Numbered from the stretch's first letter, positions 19,415-30,701 are shown. The stretch is DNA of 64,000 nt from Diploptera punctata (GCA_030220185.1 JASPKZ010008350.1:2515001-2579000), one strand, 5' to 3'. The notes: a model not told the origin generated them from the letters alone. Translations and numbers: made by a program.

Positions 19415-19827
19415 TGAAATGTGTCCACCGCTGTGGTCTCGGGGTAACGTGCTGCCTTGTCACGCAGCGGGCGCGGGTTCGATCCCCGGTCAGGACAGTT
19501 TTTCTGGGTGAGGTTTTTATCGGGGTTTTTCCTCACCTGTAAGACAAATGTCAGGAAAACTTTAAGGCCCAAAAGGTCCCCGAAATCATATGGCCATCGT
19601 AATCATCATCATTCATATTCATCTTAGATTAAGCTTAGGATTAGGGACGCTCCTGGCGCACCACTATCATCATCACCACCAATCATATCATCGGGGCAAC
19701 ATAACCCCGCCTTCAAGGCGCCCCAACCTCAGAAGTGGGTTACAAATACACCATGCCAGGAGAGAACGCCAGCAATGTCGAAAGACAACCTGTGGCATTT
19801 GCAAAAATAAAATATTCTTTGAAATGT
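19413..19827 (+). mobile_element. SINE family A with type-2 tail, 10-bp duplication
   Basis: TTTGAAATGT at 19413-19422 and 19818-19827 brackets the element. The head 'CACCGCTGTGGTCTCGGGGT' plus 'GCGGGTTCGATCCCCGG' (B box) is followed by 'TTTTTCTGGGTGAGG', 'GTAAGACAAATGTCAGG' and 'CCCCGAAATCATATGG'. The 3' module is different from type 1: 'CTTAGATTAAGCTTAGG', 'CGGGGCAACATAACCCCGCC' and 'GAAAGACAACCTGTGGCATT', then an A-rich end. Confidence 0.88.
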
Positions 19828-19829
19828 CA

Positions 19830-20359
19830 CTACGTTTTCTTTTATTTGCTTCATTACTTGATTTGCTTCTTTTAATTTACTAAGCAGGCAGGTCTATGTT
19901 AATTCTAAATGGCTGCATAATACAATGTTTCTGAAGTGAAGTATAATGTATAAAAAAAGTTATGTTGTAATTTTGATAGTAATAATTAACTTATAAGTAT
20001 ATAACTTAAGTTTATTGTCTAATGAAATATCCAGTGGTACAACTTTTATTTTCTTTTCGAGAATCGTGCAACTGGCACATCGGTAAAACATATAATTATG
20101 AAAAGATCAAAATATGGTTATATCAACAAAAAAAAATGCACATCTCTGGATCAGTCATCAAAAGCCCTCAATCACAGAACTTACATTCAAATTATAATCG
20201 GTTAACCCGATAAATATTCAACATATAATCTATGTTCCTTATATACAACCAATAGATTACTGTATTATTTTTATTATTGATATTATTTTTTTTTCGTATA
20301 CAGCACTATTTATTAGGAACTGTCTACTGAAAATTTTTATTGATAGAATTAATTATGAT
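19830..20359. other. No recognised feature
   Basis: AT-rich spacer. The 63-codon frame at 20022-20213 has no motif. Confidence 0.4.
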
Positions 20360-20811
20360 TAACATGACCTTCTAACTAACTCACTGGCACTATCGAACCC
20401 GGAGGCTCATGGCCATGTAGACATAAGCTCTCCATACATCCCTATTCTGAGCCAATATTTTCCAATTATCCCCTCTATAATCTACTTCCCTCAAATCATA
20501 GTTAATGTTGTTCTCCCACCTCATTCTTGGTCTATCAACTGGGCGTTTTCCCTCTGAAGCTTCCATGCACCTATTTCATTCCCCATTCGTGCCACATGTC
20601 CTGCCCATCTCAGTCTATGAGACTTAATTGTTCTCATTATATCTGGCTTCCTATGAAGACCACGTAGTTCATAGTTGTGAAGTCTTCTCCATTCACCTGT
20701 CTGTTCATCTCTCTTTGGTCCAAACATTTTCCTAGGAACTTTATTCTCAAATACTCGTAATCTCCTTTCCTCCCTTAAAGTAAGAGTCAATGTTTCGCAT
20801 CCATAACATGA
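20360..20811 (-). repeat. RTE-like LINE C-terminal fragment
   Basis: Reverse strand, with a decayed frame in 20521-20790 reading 'LTLREERRLRVFENKVPRKM' and later 'LRWAGHVARMGNE'. The 3' end is at 20375 with tail 'CTAACTAACTCACTGGCAC'. TAACATGA at 20360-20367 and 20804-20811 is a possible duplication. Confidence 0.8.
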
Positions 20812-21499
20812 GTATACATTTTATTCTTATTATTGTCAGTGACCAAATTTTCATTATCATAAAATACTATAGTTATTGTGAATTTTGCATTTTAATGTAA
20901 AATTTAAGTTTTTCATACTAAATAGAATTACCGGTATGCTAAATTATTTTATAATTTCTCGGTTCTTATTTTTGTAAATAGTTGTATTTATCTAATATTC
21001 TAAAATATGAATCCTTGTAAATATCTGAAATACTCCATCCTATTAAAGTCATAATTTACTTCTTTTTACTATTACGGTTCTAAATACTAGATTTGAAGCA
21101 ATATTAAACTTTAAAAAATCGCAATAAAACAGCACCTACATCCTGAAGTCTCGAATTTATCTTCTTTGCTGTATAATTTAATAATTTCTGAAATGTTGTA
21201 TTATGTGTTATTTTTTTATGTCCGATTAAAATGATATTCATTACTAGAATTAAAACAAATATCTGCAATATAAGCATTTAAACGAGAAACTTTGGGCTTA
21301 TGGATTCGGATAGCTATTTACCTGTGAATATTAAAATTCATTATTAAAAAACAACTTCAAATACCGGATTTGTAAACTCTAATTTTTTTTAAGTTTAGGC
21401 AGATATATTTTATATTCTGATTGTTTACACATTACCAAAAAGTCTACATTCCTAATACAATGTAATAAAAATACTAAAGTTCCTAGTAAATATTTTATT
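20812..21499. other. No recognised feature
   Basis: Very AT-rich spacer. Confidence 0.4.
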
Positions 21500-21588
21500 G
21501 AACTAACTCATTGGCTCTATCGAACCCTTAGGTTCATGGTCACGCGGATATAAGCTCACCATATGTCTCAGTCCTGAGTTAATGTAAA
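21500..21588 (-). repeat. RTE-like LINE 3'-end fragment, short
   Basis: 'CATTGGCTCTATCGAACCCT' onward to 'CCTGAGTTAATG', reverse orientation, only the extreme 3' end. Confidence 0.7.
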
Positions 21589-22012
21589 TGACGAAAATGG
21601 AACCTTATGAAAAATGAGCTTATCAGGTCCTGATTAGCAACATGTGTACTAAGACATTGGATTGTGCAGCATGCAGTATTCAATGAATAATTGATAGGTG
21701 TTGATGGTGGAATATCTGACTTGAGGATCGTGACATCATAGGATTATAGTAAACATGTAATCTCACTAAGTGTGTAATATGGGGGTGTAAGGGTTGCAGT
21801 GCATACATTATTACCCACATTTCTCCTTGATAATCAAAGAAGGAATGCTTTTAATTATTGTATGTGTCTCATTCAGAACGGAAATAATATAAATACCAGA
21901 TCTGAAGTATGAAATATTTAAGATAGTAAAATTAAAGTAACCCTTAGATTTAGGGTCACAAATGTGCCATTAACGCAAAAATTAGATTTTTGTTCATAAG
22001 TTTATTTGTGCA

Positions 22013-22941
22013 TCTAATATGTAAAAATGAATGTTTATTTGTTTATTCGTACTTTATGCACGGCCATACCGTTGATCCGATTGTGATGAGGCTTTTTGCA
22101 AAATGTTCAGGAGATTCCCAGGATGAACATAGGCTATAATAGAGTTGTGATATTCAACTCATACACCTTTAAAAATGGCCCTTTGTAGTGGAAAACGTGA
22201 AAAAATTAGCTCCTTGGACGCTTAAATGGCTTACGCTGCCTAAACCATAACAAATACACAAATTAATGTACACAGAATTGAATATCTCAAATAGCTCTAC
22301 AAACAAATCCGTGAGAGCATATGTTTATCTTTTACAGATAACTCACAATAACCACTTTTTCCTTTCATTGATGCCAAGGTGATCAAGACAAGTACGTAGA
22401 TTCCTGTGCAAGCATAGCAGCACATGGCGGGAATTCTTATACGGATAACTCTTAATAACGAATTTTGTCTTTTAGCTCATTTAGGCCTATGCCAAGAAGA
22501 TTGAGATAAGTAGATTCCCGGGCAACACCGGGGAATCTTAAAATGATTACGATGTACATTTATAACTATTTTTCATTTTACTTATTCAACTAATCATAAG
22601 GAATACATTAATTTTCGTCTCATAGTTAATTTATGCCAAGAAGATCGGGATGAGTAGTTTCCCGGATAACGCCGGGTAAACAGCACGGGGTATCTAAAAA
22701 TAATTACGATATAATATTTCCTTTTACTTATTTAATAAACATAAAACACATTCATTTTCAGCTCATTTATGTCAAGAAGATCGGGATAAGTAGATTCCCG
22801 GGCAACTCCGGATAATCAGCACGGGATATCTAAAAAATATAAATTTATAATTATTTTTCCCCTTACTTATTCAACTAAACATAAAATCACATTCATTTTC
22901 ATTTTATTTAGGCGTAGCAGCTCACGCCGGGTATTAGCTAG
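22013..22941 (+). mobile_element. Non-autonomous Helitron, family 1, with internal ~150-bp repeats
   Basis: Begins TCTAATATGTAAAAATGAAT after an A and ends GGGTATTAGCTAG before a T, as expected for rolling-circle Helitrons (5' TC, 3' CTRR, insertion between A and T). A short hairpin (GCGTAGC ... GCTCACGC) lies just before the 3' end. No Rep/helicase frame is present. Inside, a unit containing 'CCAAGAAGATCGGGATAAGT' is repeated three times (about 22475, 22625 and 22765). Its relative is 51935-52550, in opposite orientation. Confidence 0.8.
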
Positions 22942-25515
22942 TAACTTATAACAAATTTTGTGTATTGGCCTGGTTTTAAAATAGTATAAAGATGACTTTG
23001 AAATGGAATTATTTATTTTAGAATTTTTCGATAATATTTGTAGACTCTTACAGGCGACTTCAAGATACCTTAAACATAAACATTTATTTCATTTCGATTT
23101 ACTGAACAAGGATCTAGTGATTAAGACAAATCATGCAAACAATTCCTATACTGACTTAAAGTACCACTCAAATTTCAAAACCGCACCATGAAGTTGAAAT
23201 TAGTAGCATAAGCTATAAATGTCCTATACTTCAGTGTAACTGGGACCCTTAATAACTCCCTCAATTTGTACTGTAAATATCATTCGCATGCTGTTCTGTA
23301 CCATTCCTTGAGGTTGTCTGGAGATAAAGTATTTATTTGAATATTTGTAGACTTGAAATTTGTATAAGTTTCACTTAATCGTACAGTTTGGAAGTGAAAG
23401 TGAATCCTCGCAGGTAAAATTAATTCCAATTAACATATAAACTGTCATGCGCCTTCATCTCTAACAAAGTTTTTAGAGTGTGGATGATCACTTTAGTTTT
23501 GTGACTTTGAGGGAGTAAAATTAGAGAGTTTGCAAACTTCGCAATCTTTTAAGGCTACCTACCGTGTTCCTGCACTCTCTGCCAGATGACTGAAGACGCA
23601 TTACAGGTTATTTTGAAGTGAAATTTTCATTAAGTCTGTTGCTTTAAAAAGTAACGAAACAGGGAGGATCTGTGACAGCTGGTTTAGTTGGGGACCTTTC
23701 TGTTTCAAATCATTTCTCTCCCACAGCAATCCAATAATAGCAAAACTTGTTTCTTAAACTCTTGAATATCTCCCTTTTGGTTCAGCCTCTCTAAGAGTTT
23801 AAAAGGATATATGAGAGGATGGTAGATGAAGGATTAAAGTCGTGGAAGGGAAGAACCATTTGACCTAGCTGAGTTATTAAAGTTGAAACAAATTCAGGAA
23901 ATTAAGCCTCTCTTTAAAAGATACAGTTTTAGAACTTGGAGGGATAAGAGATTGGAATGAGGGAATATTAAATGAAGGTATAAGAGTCTGAAGTAAGTAA
24001 GAAGAAAGCTGAGAAATGAAATAAAAATGAAGACAACTGAACATTGAACATAACATTTTCTTGGGATGGATATTATTTTATTGGAAAGAAAGGCTTCTCA
24101 TTTATTCAAATCTCATTATAGGCTAGAAAAACAGATTCCCAAAGAAACATGTATCATAAAGAAAAGCGTGACGTGTAAAATATATATTTCAAATACATTA
24201 AAGTAAAACATAATCGAGGAACAATTAGTTCTAGTGGTTTAAGCTTAAAATTGTGTGCTTTCTTTAAAGTTTTGTGGATAAATTAACGAATTTTGACTTC
24301 AAAGTAGGAATTAAATTTGCTTTATATTTCTAACTAAAAATGTATTAATTAAAAATATCAATATTAATATAATTTAAACCTATCTGTTTAAATATAACGT
24401 AATTATTTTTTATCGCCTCCTTTATCTCAAAGCAACGATAAATCATACAATATTCTGCCATATATTCCTATTTTGAGCCACATTTTACACCATCTTTCAC
24501 GATTTTTTTTCTTTTACGATTTCATTAGCAAATATTTTCTAACGAGGACCATCAGTCAATCTAAGAAAATTAAAAAAATGCATGCGCTATTTGAAAGAAA
24601 AAAATAATCAAATATGTTAAAATGTTAGTACCGTAAGTATTCTATCCTGCACATAATGAACTAGTTAAAGAGACGAAGGTTGGGTTCTCCCTCACACAAT
24701 TGGAGTGTGCCATATTTAACGTGGTAGGTGCGAGAATGGAATAAGTTGTGTTGTCTCATGCAGCCTTCGTTTACAGGAGAATGGATATGTTGAAGGAGAA
24801 TAAGCAGGAATTGTCACACTATTAGTGAATATTTGATTTCATGTTTGTTTCGAATATTACACAAATTAAATCATAATTATGATGAATAAAGTCAATATTA
24901 TCAGAGAGGCAAAACATTACAAACTATCAATTAATCTACTGAAAGACCAATTACAAAAGAAAGAAACTTATTTTTTAAAGGAATCTAATGTCTAGGAGTC
25001 CCTGATTTCTTGTGATAAGGATTTCCAGAATCTAGTACTAAATATAGGTAATACAGGGATTAGAATAATTGGAGGTTTTCTATTGTGGAATGTGAAGTAA
25101 GAGGTTCTGGTGCGATCGTGTATCCAAATTATGATTGGGGGGATAAGAGACGAAGCGAGAGGAAAAAGTATCTTGGTACAGTAAATATAAAGAAATATGA
25201 CTGTATTTACGAATATTGAACATACATCTGATACACAAATTATCGATACGTTACAATTTATGTGCCAGTCCTTTGTTAATATCTGTCAATAAGATGTCGC
25301 AGTAATTATAACGCAGCTCATAAAAGTTTGCTCTAGAATTCTTTATAGAGCACTCGGAAAATAATATTTGAATCTATTTAAGAGTGCATTATTGAAAGTA
25401 CTTTTTTAAATTTGCTTTATTTTTATGTTCCAATTTAGATTAGAGTCAACATAAAAATAAATACTTTTAACAAATGACTAATGCTTTGTTATCTAGCACG
25501 ATGGCCGGCAGATTG

Positions 25516-25517
<2 letters not shown>
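22942..25517. other. 2.6-kb spacer without recognised genes or repeats
   Basis: AT-rich. The 62-codon frame at 23003-23191 has no motif. I found no tRNA-like heads, transposase motifs or RT motifs on either strand by eye. Unknown old repeats are likely. Confidence 0.4.

Positions 25518-25548
<31 letters not shown>
25518..25548. repeat. (TA)n microsatellite
   Basis: About 15 repeats. Confidence 0.95.
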
Positions 25549-25551
<3 letters not shown>

Positions 25552-25693
25552 AAAAGACTTTCTCCATCTTACATTATCTTAGACGTTTAAAGAATTTTCT
25601 CCCAGTTTCGTTAAAACAAATCCTTGTGCAGAATCTTGTGTTACCACACTTTAATTATTGTGATATTATATATATTATGATATAAACTATGAC

Positions 25694-26098
25694 TTGTCGC
25701 AGAGACTGCAGCGTGTTCATAATGCTTGCGTTCGATTCATTTTCAATATCCGCCGTTATGACCATATTTCCGAACACTTTAATAACCTCTCTTGGCTCCG
25801 TCTTACTGACAGACGTAAATTGCACTCTCTTTCACTACTTTTCAAGCTTCTGAATTCCTACATTCCTACTTACCTGGCGTCCAGATTTGAGAAGTTATCC
25901 TCTTACCACAATATTGACACTAGGTCACAAGATAGCAGTCTGCTAACAATTCCTCTTCATAGCACTTCCTCCTATTCTACTTCCTTCACAGTAACCTCTG
26001 CCCGCTCCTGGAATCTCCTTCCTCAAGATATCAGGGGTTGCCGCACACTTGGCACATTTAAGTCACGCTTATACAGTTACCTGTTGTCTAATAATTAA
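25694..26098 (+). pseudogene. Reverse transcriptase C-terminus, CR1/Jockey-like LINE
   Basis: The 134-residue frame shows the typical post-RT segment: 'LQRVHNACVRFIFNIRRYDH' (residues 4-23), 'LSWLRLTDRRKLHSL' (32-46), 'LLTIPLHSTSSYSTSF' and 'SARSWNLLPQDIRGCRTLGT', ending near 'FKSRLYSYL'. In intact elements this follows the catalytic FADD block, which is absent here. The frame ends at its natural stop before the 3' UTR. Upstream codons continue in another frame, showing at least one indel near 25690. Confidence 0.85.
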
Positions 26099-26147
26099 TT
26101 TTTCTCTATTTATTTAATTTTATACTATGTCATTAATCTTTCCCTCG

Positions 26148-26255
26148 TTTTTTTATATATCTTGTACATATATATATATATATATAATTCGTTAAATTTA
26201 GAGTAAATCAAAATACATTATAAGTATTAAATGTATTGTATTCATAACTTGTAAT

Positions 26256-26290
<35 letters not shown>
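26148..26290. repeat. Direct repeat, copy 1 of about 130 bp
   Basis: 'TTATATATCTTGTACATATA' through 'AACTTGTAATGGTTTATATA' plus (TA)n, repeated nearly unchanged at 26945-27083. This copy lies in the LINE 3' UTR. Confidence 0.9.
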
Positions 26291-26293
<3 letters not shown>

Positions 26294-26409
26294 AATTTAG
26301 ATGTAAGACTATTTTTTTGTATTTTTTTAAAACCTGGTTGAGAGGTAGACAAGGCCTTAAGGCCTTAACTCTGCCAGGTAAAATAAAGCTATTGTTATTA
26401 TTAAAATGA

Positions 26410-26442
<33 letters not shown>

Positions 26443-26683
26443 CATTATTGATATTGTTAATGGTGTGCAATTGTCTTGGATGTCAAAGAATAATCATTTG
26501 AGTCTTCTCTACATTGAGTCTAAGTAAATCGAAGGTCTTTGCACGGCGGTAATATTTATATAGGATTACTGTTACGTTTGTCAATGTTTTCGTAGATTTC
26601 GTCAGGTTTAAAGTTAGTGTAAATTTGGATATCGTGAACATAATATAGTGGGAATGTAATATTGCTGAGATATCATTAAAGTC

Positions 26684-26940
26684 ATCATCATCATCTGCAT
26701 TTATGGATTAGGTCTGTTGACCCGTTCCGACTTCAGCCCATCTCTTTCTAGGTCTGCCCACATCTCGGGTGCTTTTAGGTTTGTATTTTGTTATTTGTTT
26801 TGGATATCTATCTTCATTCATTTTGTCTATGTGTTGTTTCCATTTTTGTCTATATGTATCTATTTTATCAGTTATTGCAAATATTTCAAGTTCCTGTCTT
26901 ATTTTTGTGAATCCGGCTTTTCTTATGCTGAAGTTTATGA
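26684..26940 (-). repeat. LINE C-terminal fragment with (ATG)n tail, reverse
   Basis: Left end (CATCAT)n, then 'TTTATGGATTAGG' and 'CGTTCCGACTTCAGCCCATC' and 'TCTAGGTCTGCCCAC' (complement of a G-R-P-R-type motif). Same family as 56810-57082 (plus) and 32963-33086 (minus). Confidence 0.6.
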
Positions 26941-26944
26941 GTAA

Positions 26945-27050
26945 GTTATTTTTTTATATATCTTGTACATATATATATTTAATTCGTTAAATTTAGAGTA
27001 AATCAAAATACATTATAAGTATTAATTGTATTGTATTCATAACTTGTAAT

Positions 27051-27083
<33 letters not shown>
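26945..27083. repeat. Direct repeat, copy 2
   Basis: Partner of 26148-26290, with a shorter first TA run. The copies start and end with TA-rich sequence. Confidence 0.9.
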
Positions 27084-27087
<4 letters not shown>

Positions 27088-27352
27088 GAGGTTACCAGCC
27101 TCTAGCCAAACTCCTCTTCCTGGAGGGCAGGGAACTGCAATTTCGGTGTGTTCGTCTCCTAGAGCAGTTGCCTTCACTACGACTTTGGGGACTTCTCTTC
27201 TCCCCACGTAACCCTGTGGACGGCGCCCTACCCAGGTACTTCCCACTGGGCGAGTGGGACCTGGAGCTCACAAAAGGGCAGAGGCGCCTACTCCCTGGAG
27301 TGGACTACCTCTTTCAAGTGTTCCACTCTGTTACCCTCATCATTAAAGTATA
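27084..27352. other. GC-rich unrecognised block
   Basis: Starts right after a (TA)n run. Much richer in G+C than its surroundings, with 'GGAGGGCAGGGAACTGCAAT' and 'CCCACTGGGCGAGTGGGACC'. Frames of 60-70 codons on both strands show no known motif. It could be an exon-like fragment or an unknown repeat captured at the TA run. Confidence 0.4.
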
Positions 27353-27559
27353 GCGAATATAATGATGGTCCTATAACACTGTTCTGGGTTATACCTGATC
27401 TCACGAATCGCCAGGAGACTCCATTCTCGCCCTTTAAATCTTTAATAGTTTGGCCATCTGTGTATCGCAGGGTGTAATATTTTTAAAAATCAACATATTT
27501 CACGATTTTATTTCGCAAGGTACGTGAATTCTATTACAAGTTTTCCTAACATTCAATAA

Positions 27560-27785
27560 TAATTCCATATAAAATATAAACCCGTATGTCCATGGCCGCG
27601 CTGACATAGGCTCTCCATACATCCATATCCTGAACTGTTTTCCAATAATTCCCTGCATAATCTACTTCCCTCAAATCTTGGTTATTGTTATTTTCCCAAC
27701 TCATTTTTTGTCTACCAACTGGGCGTTTTCCCTCTGGTTTTCTACAAGGAGCTTCCATGCACGTCTTTCATTCTCCATTCCATAA
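27560..27785 (-). repeat. RTE-like LINE C-terminal fragment
   Basis: Reverse frame 27546-27758 reads 'KPEGKRPVGRQKMSWENNNN' and 'DVWRAYVSAAM'. The far 5' part is cut by (TA)n at 27786. Confidence 0.75.
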
Positions 27786-27809
27786 TATATATATATATAT
27801 ATATATATA
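27786..27809. repeat. (TA)n microsatellite
   Basis: About 12 repeats. Confidence 0.9.
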
Positions 27810-27962
27810 GTTCAGATAGAGTTCGCAAGACCATGATCCGTTATTGCCCAACAGGAAAGATATCTCTGGACCGTCCAAGAAAACGCTGGATATAAAATTC
27901 ATCAGTGAGATCGTAACAGGCCTATAGGCTAAGAATAAGAACAAGAAAAAGAAGAAGATATG
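27810..27962 (+). repeat. LINE 3' end with AAGAAG tail
   Basis: Reads 'MIRYCPTGKISLDRPRKRWI' in one frame and ends in an AAGAAAAAGAAGAAG tail, like the element at 5640-6305 in tail type but with a different protein end. Confidence 0.6.
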
Positions 27963-27974
27963 TATATATCATTA

Positions 27975-28500
27975 GTTCTATCGGACCCGGATATTCAAGG
28001 CCGTGTAGACATACGCTTTTTCATGTATCCCTATCCTTAGATGATGTTTTCCATTCATTTTCTGTAAAATACATCTCCCTCAATTCATGGTTATTTTATT
28101 CTCCACCTCATTATTTACCTACCTATTGGACGGGTTTCCTCTGAGTTTCTTACACGAATATTCTTTACAATTTCTTTCCCATTCGTACGACATGTCCTCT
28201 CTATCGAGGTCTAGGTTAATCACTTGTTCCTAATAGAACATCAAACTTCCAATAAAGATTATGTACCTTTCTGTAATGCAGATTTCTCCACTCATATCTG
28301 CTTCTATATCTTTGGTCTAAGAATTTTCCAAACCAATTTATTCTCAGATACTTATAATATTTTCTCCAATTTCAAAGTAAGAGGCTATGTTAAGCATACA
28401 TGTAATATGAATGGAAAAATCACCGTTTTATATATTTTAAGTTTGTCATTTTAAGAGAAGTTGGGATGATCCCTTTAATACACAATAGCATGTATTTCTA
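27975..28500 (-). repeat. RTE-like LINE C-terminal fragment, strongly diverged
   Basis: Follows the family order in reverse ('CTATCGGACCCGGATATTCA', 'TCCCTATCCTTAGATGATGT', 'TTATTCTCCACCTCATT', 'TTTGGTCTAAGAATTTTCC') with many substitutions. One of the oldest copies. Confidence 0.7.
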
Positions 28501-28517
28501 GAGTTGAGCTTATTAAA

Positions 28518-28541
28518 TATATATATATATATATATATATC
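28518..28541. repeat. (TA)n microsatellite
   Basis: About 12 repeats, bordering a SINE. Confidence 0.9.
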
Positions 28542-28858
28542 CATAGTAATTCTGCCCGAGGACAGGCCTTTCATTGCAATCATAGTATTTTCGTGCTATG
28601 CTTTGCATCTTTACTAGGGAATTATAGGTGTGGTAGTTCCCGTTGCTTTCCACACCGATAAGGATGATGATGATGATAAGGATGATGATAGCCGGATGAT
28701 TTTTGGGGACCGTTGGGCCCTAAGCTTTCTGACATTTGTCTTATAGGTGAGGAAAAATCCCGAAAAAACCTCACCCAGGAGCCTGTCCCGACAGGGAATC
28801 GAACCCGGGCCCGCTGCGTGACAAGGCTACGCTCTACCTCGAGACCACATCAGTGGAC
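28542..28858 (-). mobile_element. SINE family A, type-1 tail, near full length
   Basis: Read on the reverse strand: head with B box (complement of 'GGGAATCGAACCCGGGCCC' at about 28795-28813), then 'GGTTTTTTCGGGATTTTTCC' and 'GTCAGAAAGCTTAGGGC'. A (CATCAT)n bridge follows, then the type-1 module ending 'CCTCGGGCAGAATTACTATG'. It lies between microsatellites, so no duplication is visible. Confidence 0.85.
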
Positions 28859-28882
28859 ACACACACGCGCGCACACAAACAC

Positions 28883-28935
<53 letters not shown>

Positions 28936-28936
28936 T
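28857..28936. repeat. (CA)n microsatellite
   Basis: ACACAC run with interruptions. Confidence 0.95.
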
Positions 28937-28939
28937 ATA

Positions 28940-28992
28940 AATGGATAACACGCTGACTCAGAGTTCCGGGTTCGAATCCCGTCCAGGCATTT
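28940..28992 (+). other. Isolated tRNA-like B-box fragment
   Basis: 'GGGTTCGAATCCCGTCCAGG' is a good B box with T arm, preceded by 'GATAACACGCTGACTCAGAG'. Possibly the truncated head of a SINE. Confidence 0.35.
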
Positions 28993-29001
28993 ATTTTTCT
29001 T

Positions 29002-29009
<8 letters not shown>

Positions 29010-29038
<29 letters not shown>
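29010..29038. repeat. (TA)n microsatellite
   Basis: About 14 repeats. Confidence 0.9.
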
Positions 29039-29468
29039 CTTTGTTTTACATTATTTCATAACTTACCATTTTAAATTGAGACCACATTTTTTTACGTATT
29101 TCAGAGCACCTATTAGTGAATATTTTTATATGAGTTATAATCATTTATCTCGTTATCCTGTGTTGCATACTTGAAACAAATAGATCGTAATTAAAAATAC
29201 TCTAGAGTGCCTTTATATGAAGTCAGATTTCCAAATTCAGTTTGATTGTATAAATACACGATTTATAGTCTTTAGTCCATTTCTAACTGCGAAATCTCTA
29301 TAATGTCGGAATGATAAAAGAGATGAAAATTTAAGTATATAATCTCATTAATTTTACCATAAAACTAAGGCTACTCGTTTTTTATAACATTTACTAACCT
29401 ATCTTCCAATAAGAATATATTATGTAATTCATTTTGGTCTATAATTTCAGGTTGTGGTGGTGTTTATA
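29039..29468. other. No recognised feature
   Basis: AT-rich spacer. Confidence 0.4.
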
Positions 29469-29469
29469 C

Positions 29470-29825
29470 CACTGCTCAAAAACAATTAGAGGAACACTAT
29501 GAAATATGCCAAATATTTTTTTTTCATTAGAAAAAGGTACAAAATTGAAAATGAAAGTAAGAAAAGTACATTATTTATGGTTATTTATTTATTGCTCATG
29601 TCAGTTTTCAGTAAAATGTAAAACAAATAAAAAAGGTTCTCTCTATATTTGTTATTTGAGGGTAAATTTCTCTGTATTTGAGACCATGGATCTTTAAAAT
29701 TTGTATCCAATGATTAAAATTAATAATTCAATTTACATATTGTCCACTTTTCAGCATGCACAGTTTAAAAAAACCAATACTTATTCAATTTATTACACGT
29801 GTTCCTCTAATTGTTTTGAGCAGTG
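29470..29825. mobile_element. MITE: internally deleted derivative of the Tc1-like element at 39142
   Basis: Both ends carry the 27-bp inverted terminal repeat CACTGCTCAAA..CAATTAGAGGAACAC (left has one extra A). The first ~130 bp and last ~190 bp match the ends of the 39142-40688 element nearly base for base ('AAGTACATTATTTATGGTTA', 'ATTTGTATCCAATGAT', 'TTCAATTTACATATTGTCC'), while the transposase is gone. The left flank is TA plus C. The right flank is TCA, so the TA duplication is not intact on the right. Confidence 0.9.
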
Positions 29826-29956
29826 TCATTTCACTTTTTAATGCGTTAGAAGTAATTTTGAATAACTATTGTAAAAAATAAACACATACTAATCACAACA
29901 TTCAATTCTTCTAAAACTTCAATGAAAACACATGTTATATTCTGTAATTAATTACG

Positions 29957-30304
29957 GTAATTGAGTCCCGCGCCGTAGCCGAGTGGTTAAGGTAGAGAGC
30001 TACGGGACTGGTTCGAGTCTCCATGGGAGAGTACATTTTCTCGTGAAATTTCGGCCAGTATGGGACCGGTGTCCATTTAGCATCGTGACGAATTTGCGTA
30101 GCTTCAATAAGTAGCGACTCCAGTTTGAGGAAAAACCAACTATAACGGCTGGGAGACCCGACATGCTGACCACATATTACCCCTACACTGGCTGGATAAT
30201 CGTCTACCCCTGTGATGAACACATTAGGATATGAGGCCAGCAGCCTGCTGTAGGTCAAGGGTCTTCTAGGTCTGTCGCTCCATGGAGGAGGAATTAAGTA
30301 ATTG
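29957..30304 (+). mobile_element. SINE family D (Leu/Ser-type tRNA head)
   Basis: Head 'CGCGCCGTAGCCGAGTGGTT' (classic A box of long-variable-arm tRNAs) and 'CTGGTTCGAGTCTCC' (B box). A ~260-bp body follows ('TTTCGGCCAGTATGGGACCG', 'CTGGGAGACCCGACATGCTG') ending 'CGCTCCATGGAGGAGG'. GTAATTG at 29957-29963 and 30298-30304 is a possible 7-bp duplication. Confidence 0.75.
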
Positions 30305-30701
30305 TATGAGGGCTTGTGTAATTATATTTTTTCTCTATGTACTGTCGAAATCCGAAGTACATTTTTTAAACTCATAACAATTATTGTTCGTGATGAGAGT
30401 GCAGACGGTAGAAATATTTTTAAGAACAGTGTTTATATTGACACTTGGGTAATTTGTGAAGATCATTGGGCAAGGAGCCATCATAGAGGAAGATATGTTT
30501 TCTTGATCCTTGTGCCTTGTTATTTGGCACGAATGCCCTCTGTGAGCTACTACTGGCGCAAAGAATCAATGTATTATCTCTTGATACGTAACGAACTATC
30601 GCCATGTTTATTATCAGAAAAATGTTTTTGAAATAAATATGATTTTTGTTCTTAAAATGTTTACAATATTAACTCTCACACCTCTTGAACTAAGGAAATT
30701 A
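30305..30701. other. No recognised feature
   Basis: A 109-codon frame (30302-30631) starts in this spacer. It has no motif, opposes an equally long reverse frame, and I do not support it as a gene. Confidence 0.35.

Larger units (their letters stand above)
25560..26445 (+). mobile_element. CR1/Jockey-like LINE 3' fragment with (TTA)n tail
   Basis: Contains a broken upstream frame (25560-25690, 'RRLKNFLPVSLKQILVQNLV') and then the 25694-26098 frame. The 3' UTR includes 'GGCCTTAAGGCCTTAACTCT' and AATAAAG followed by (TTA)n at 26408-26442. The same 3' UTR motif recurs inverted at 48260-48330 and 42955-43035. Confidence 0.8.

Noticed and set aside
28857..28936. (CA)n tract as a regulatory Z-DNA element
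   Set aside because: No gene nearby. It is an ordinary microsatellite next to a SINE.
30302..30631. 109-codon forward frame
   Set aside because: No family resemblance. An opposite-strand frame of similar quality overlaps it, and the region is between SINEs.
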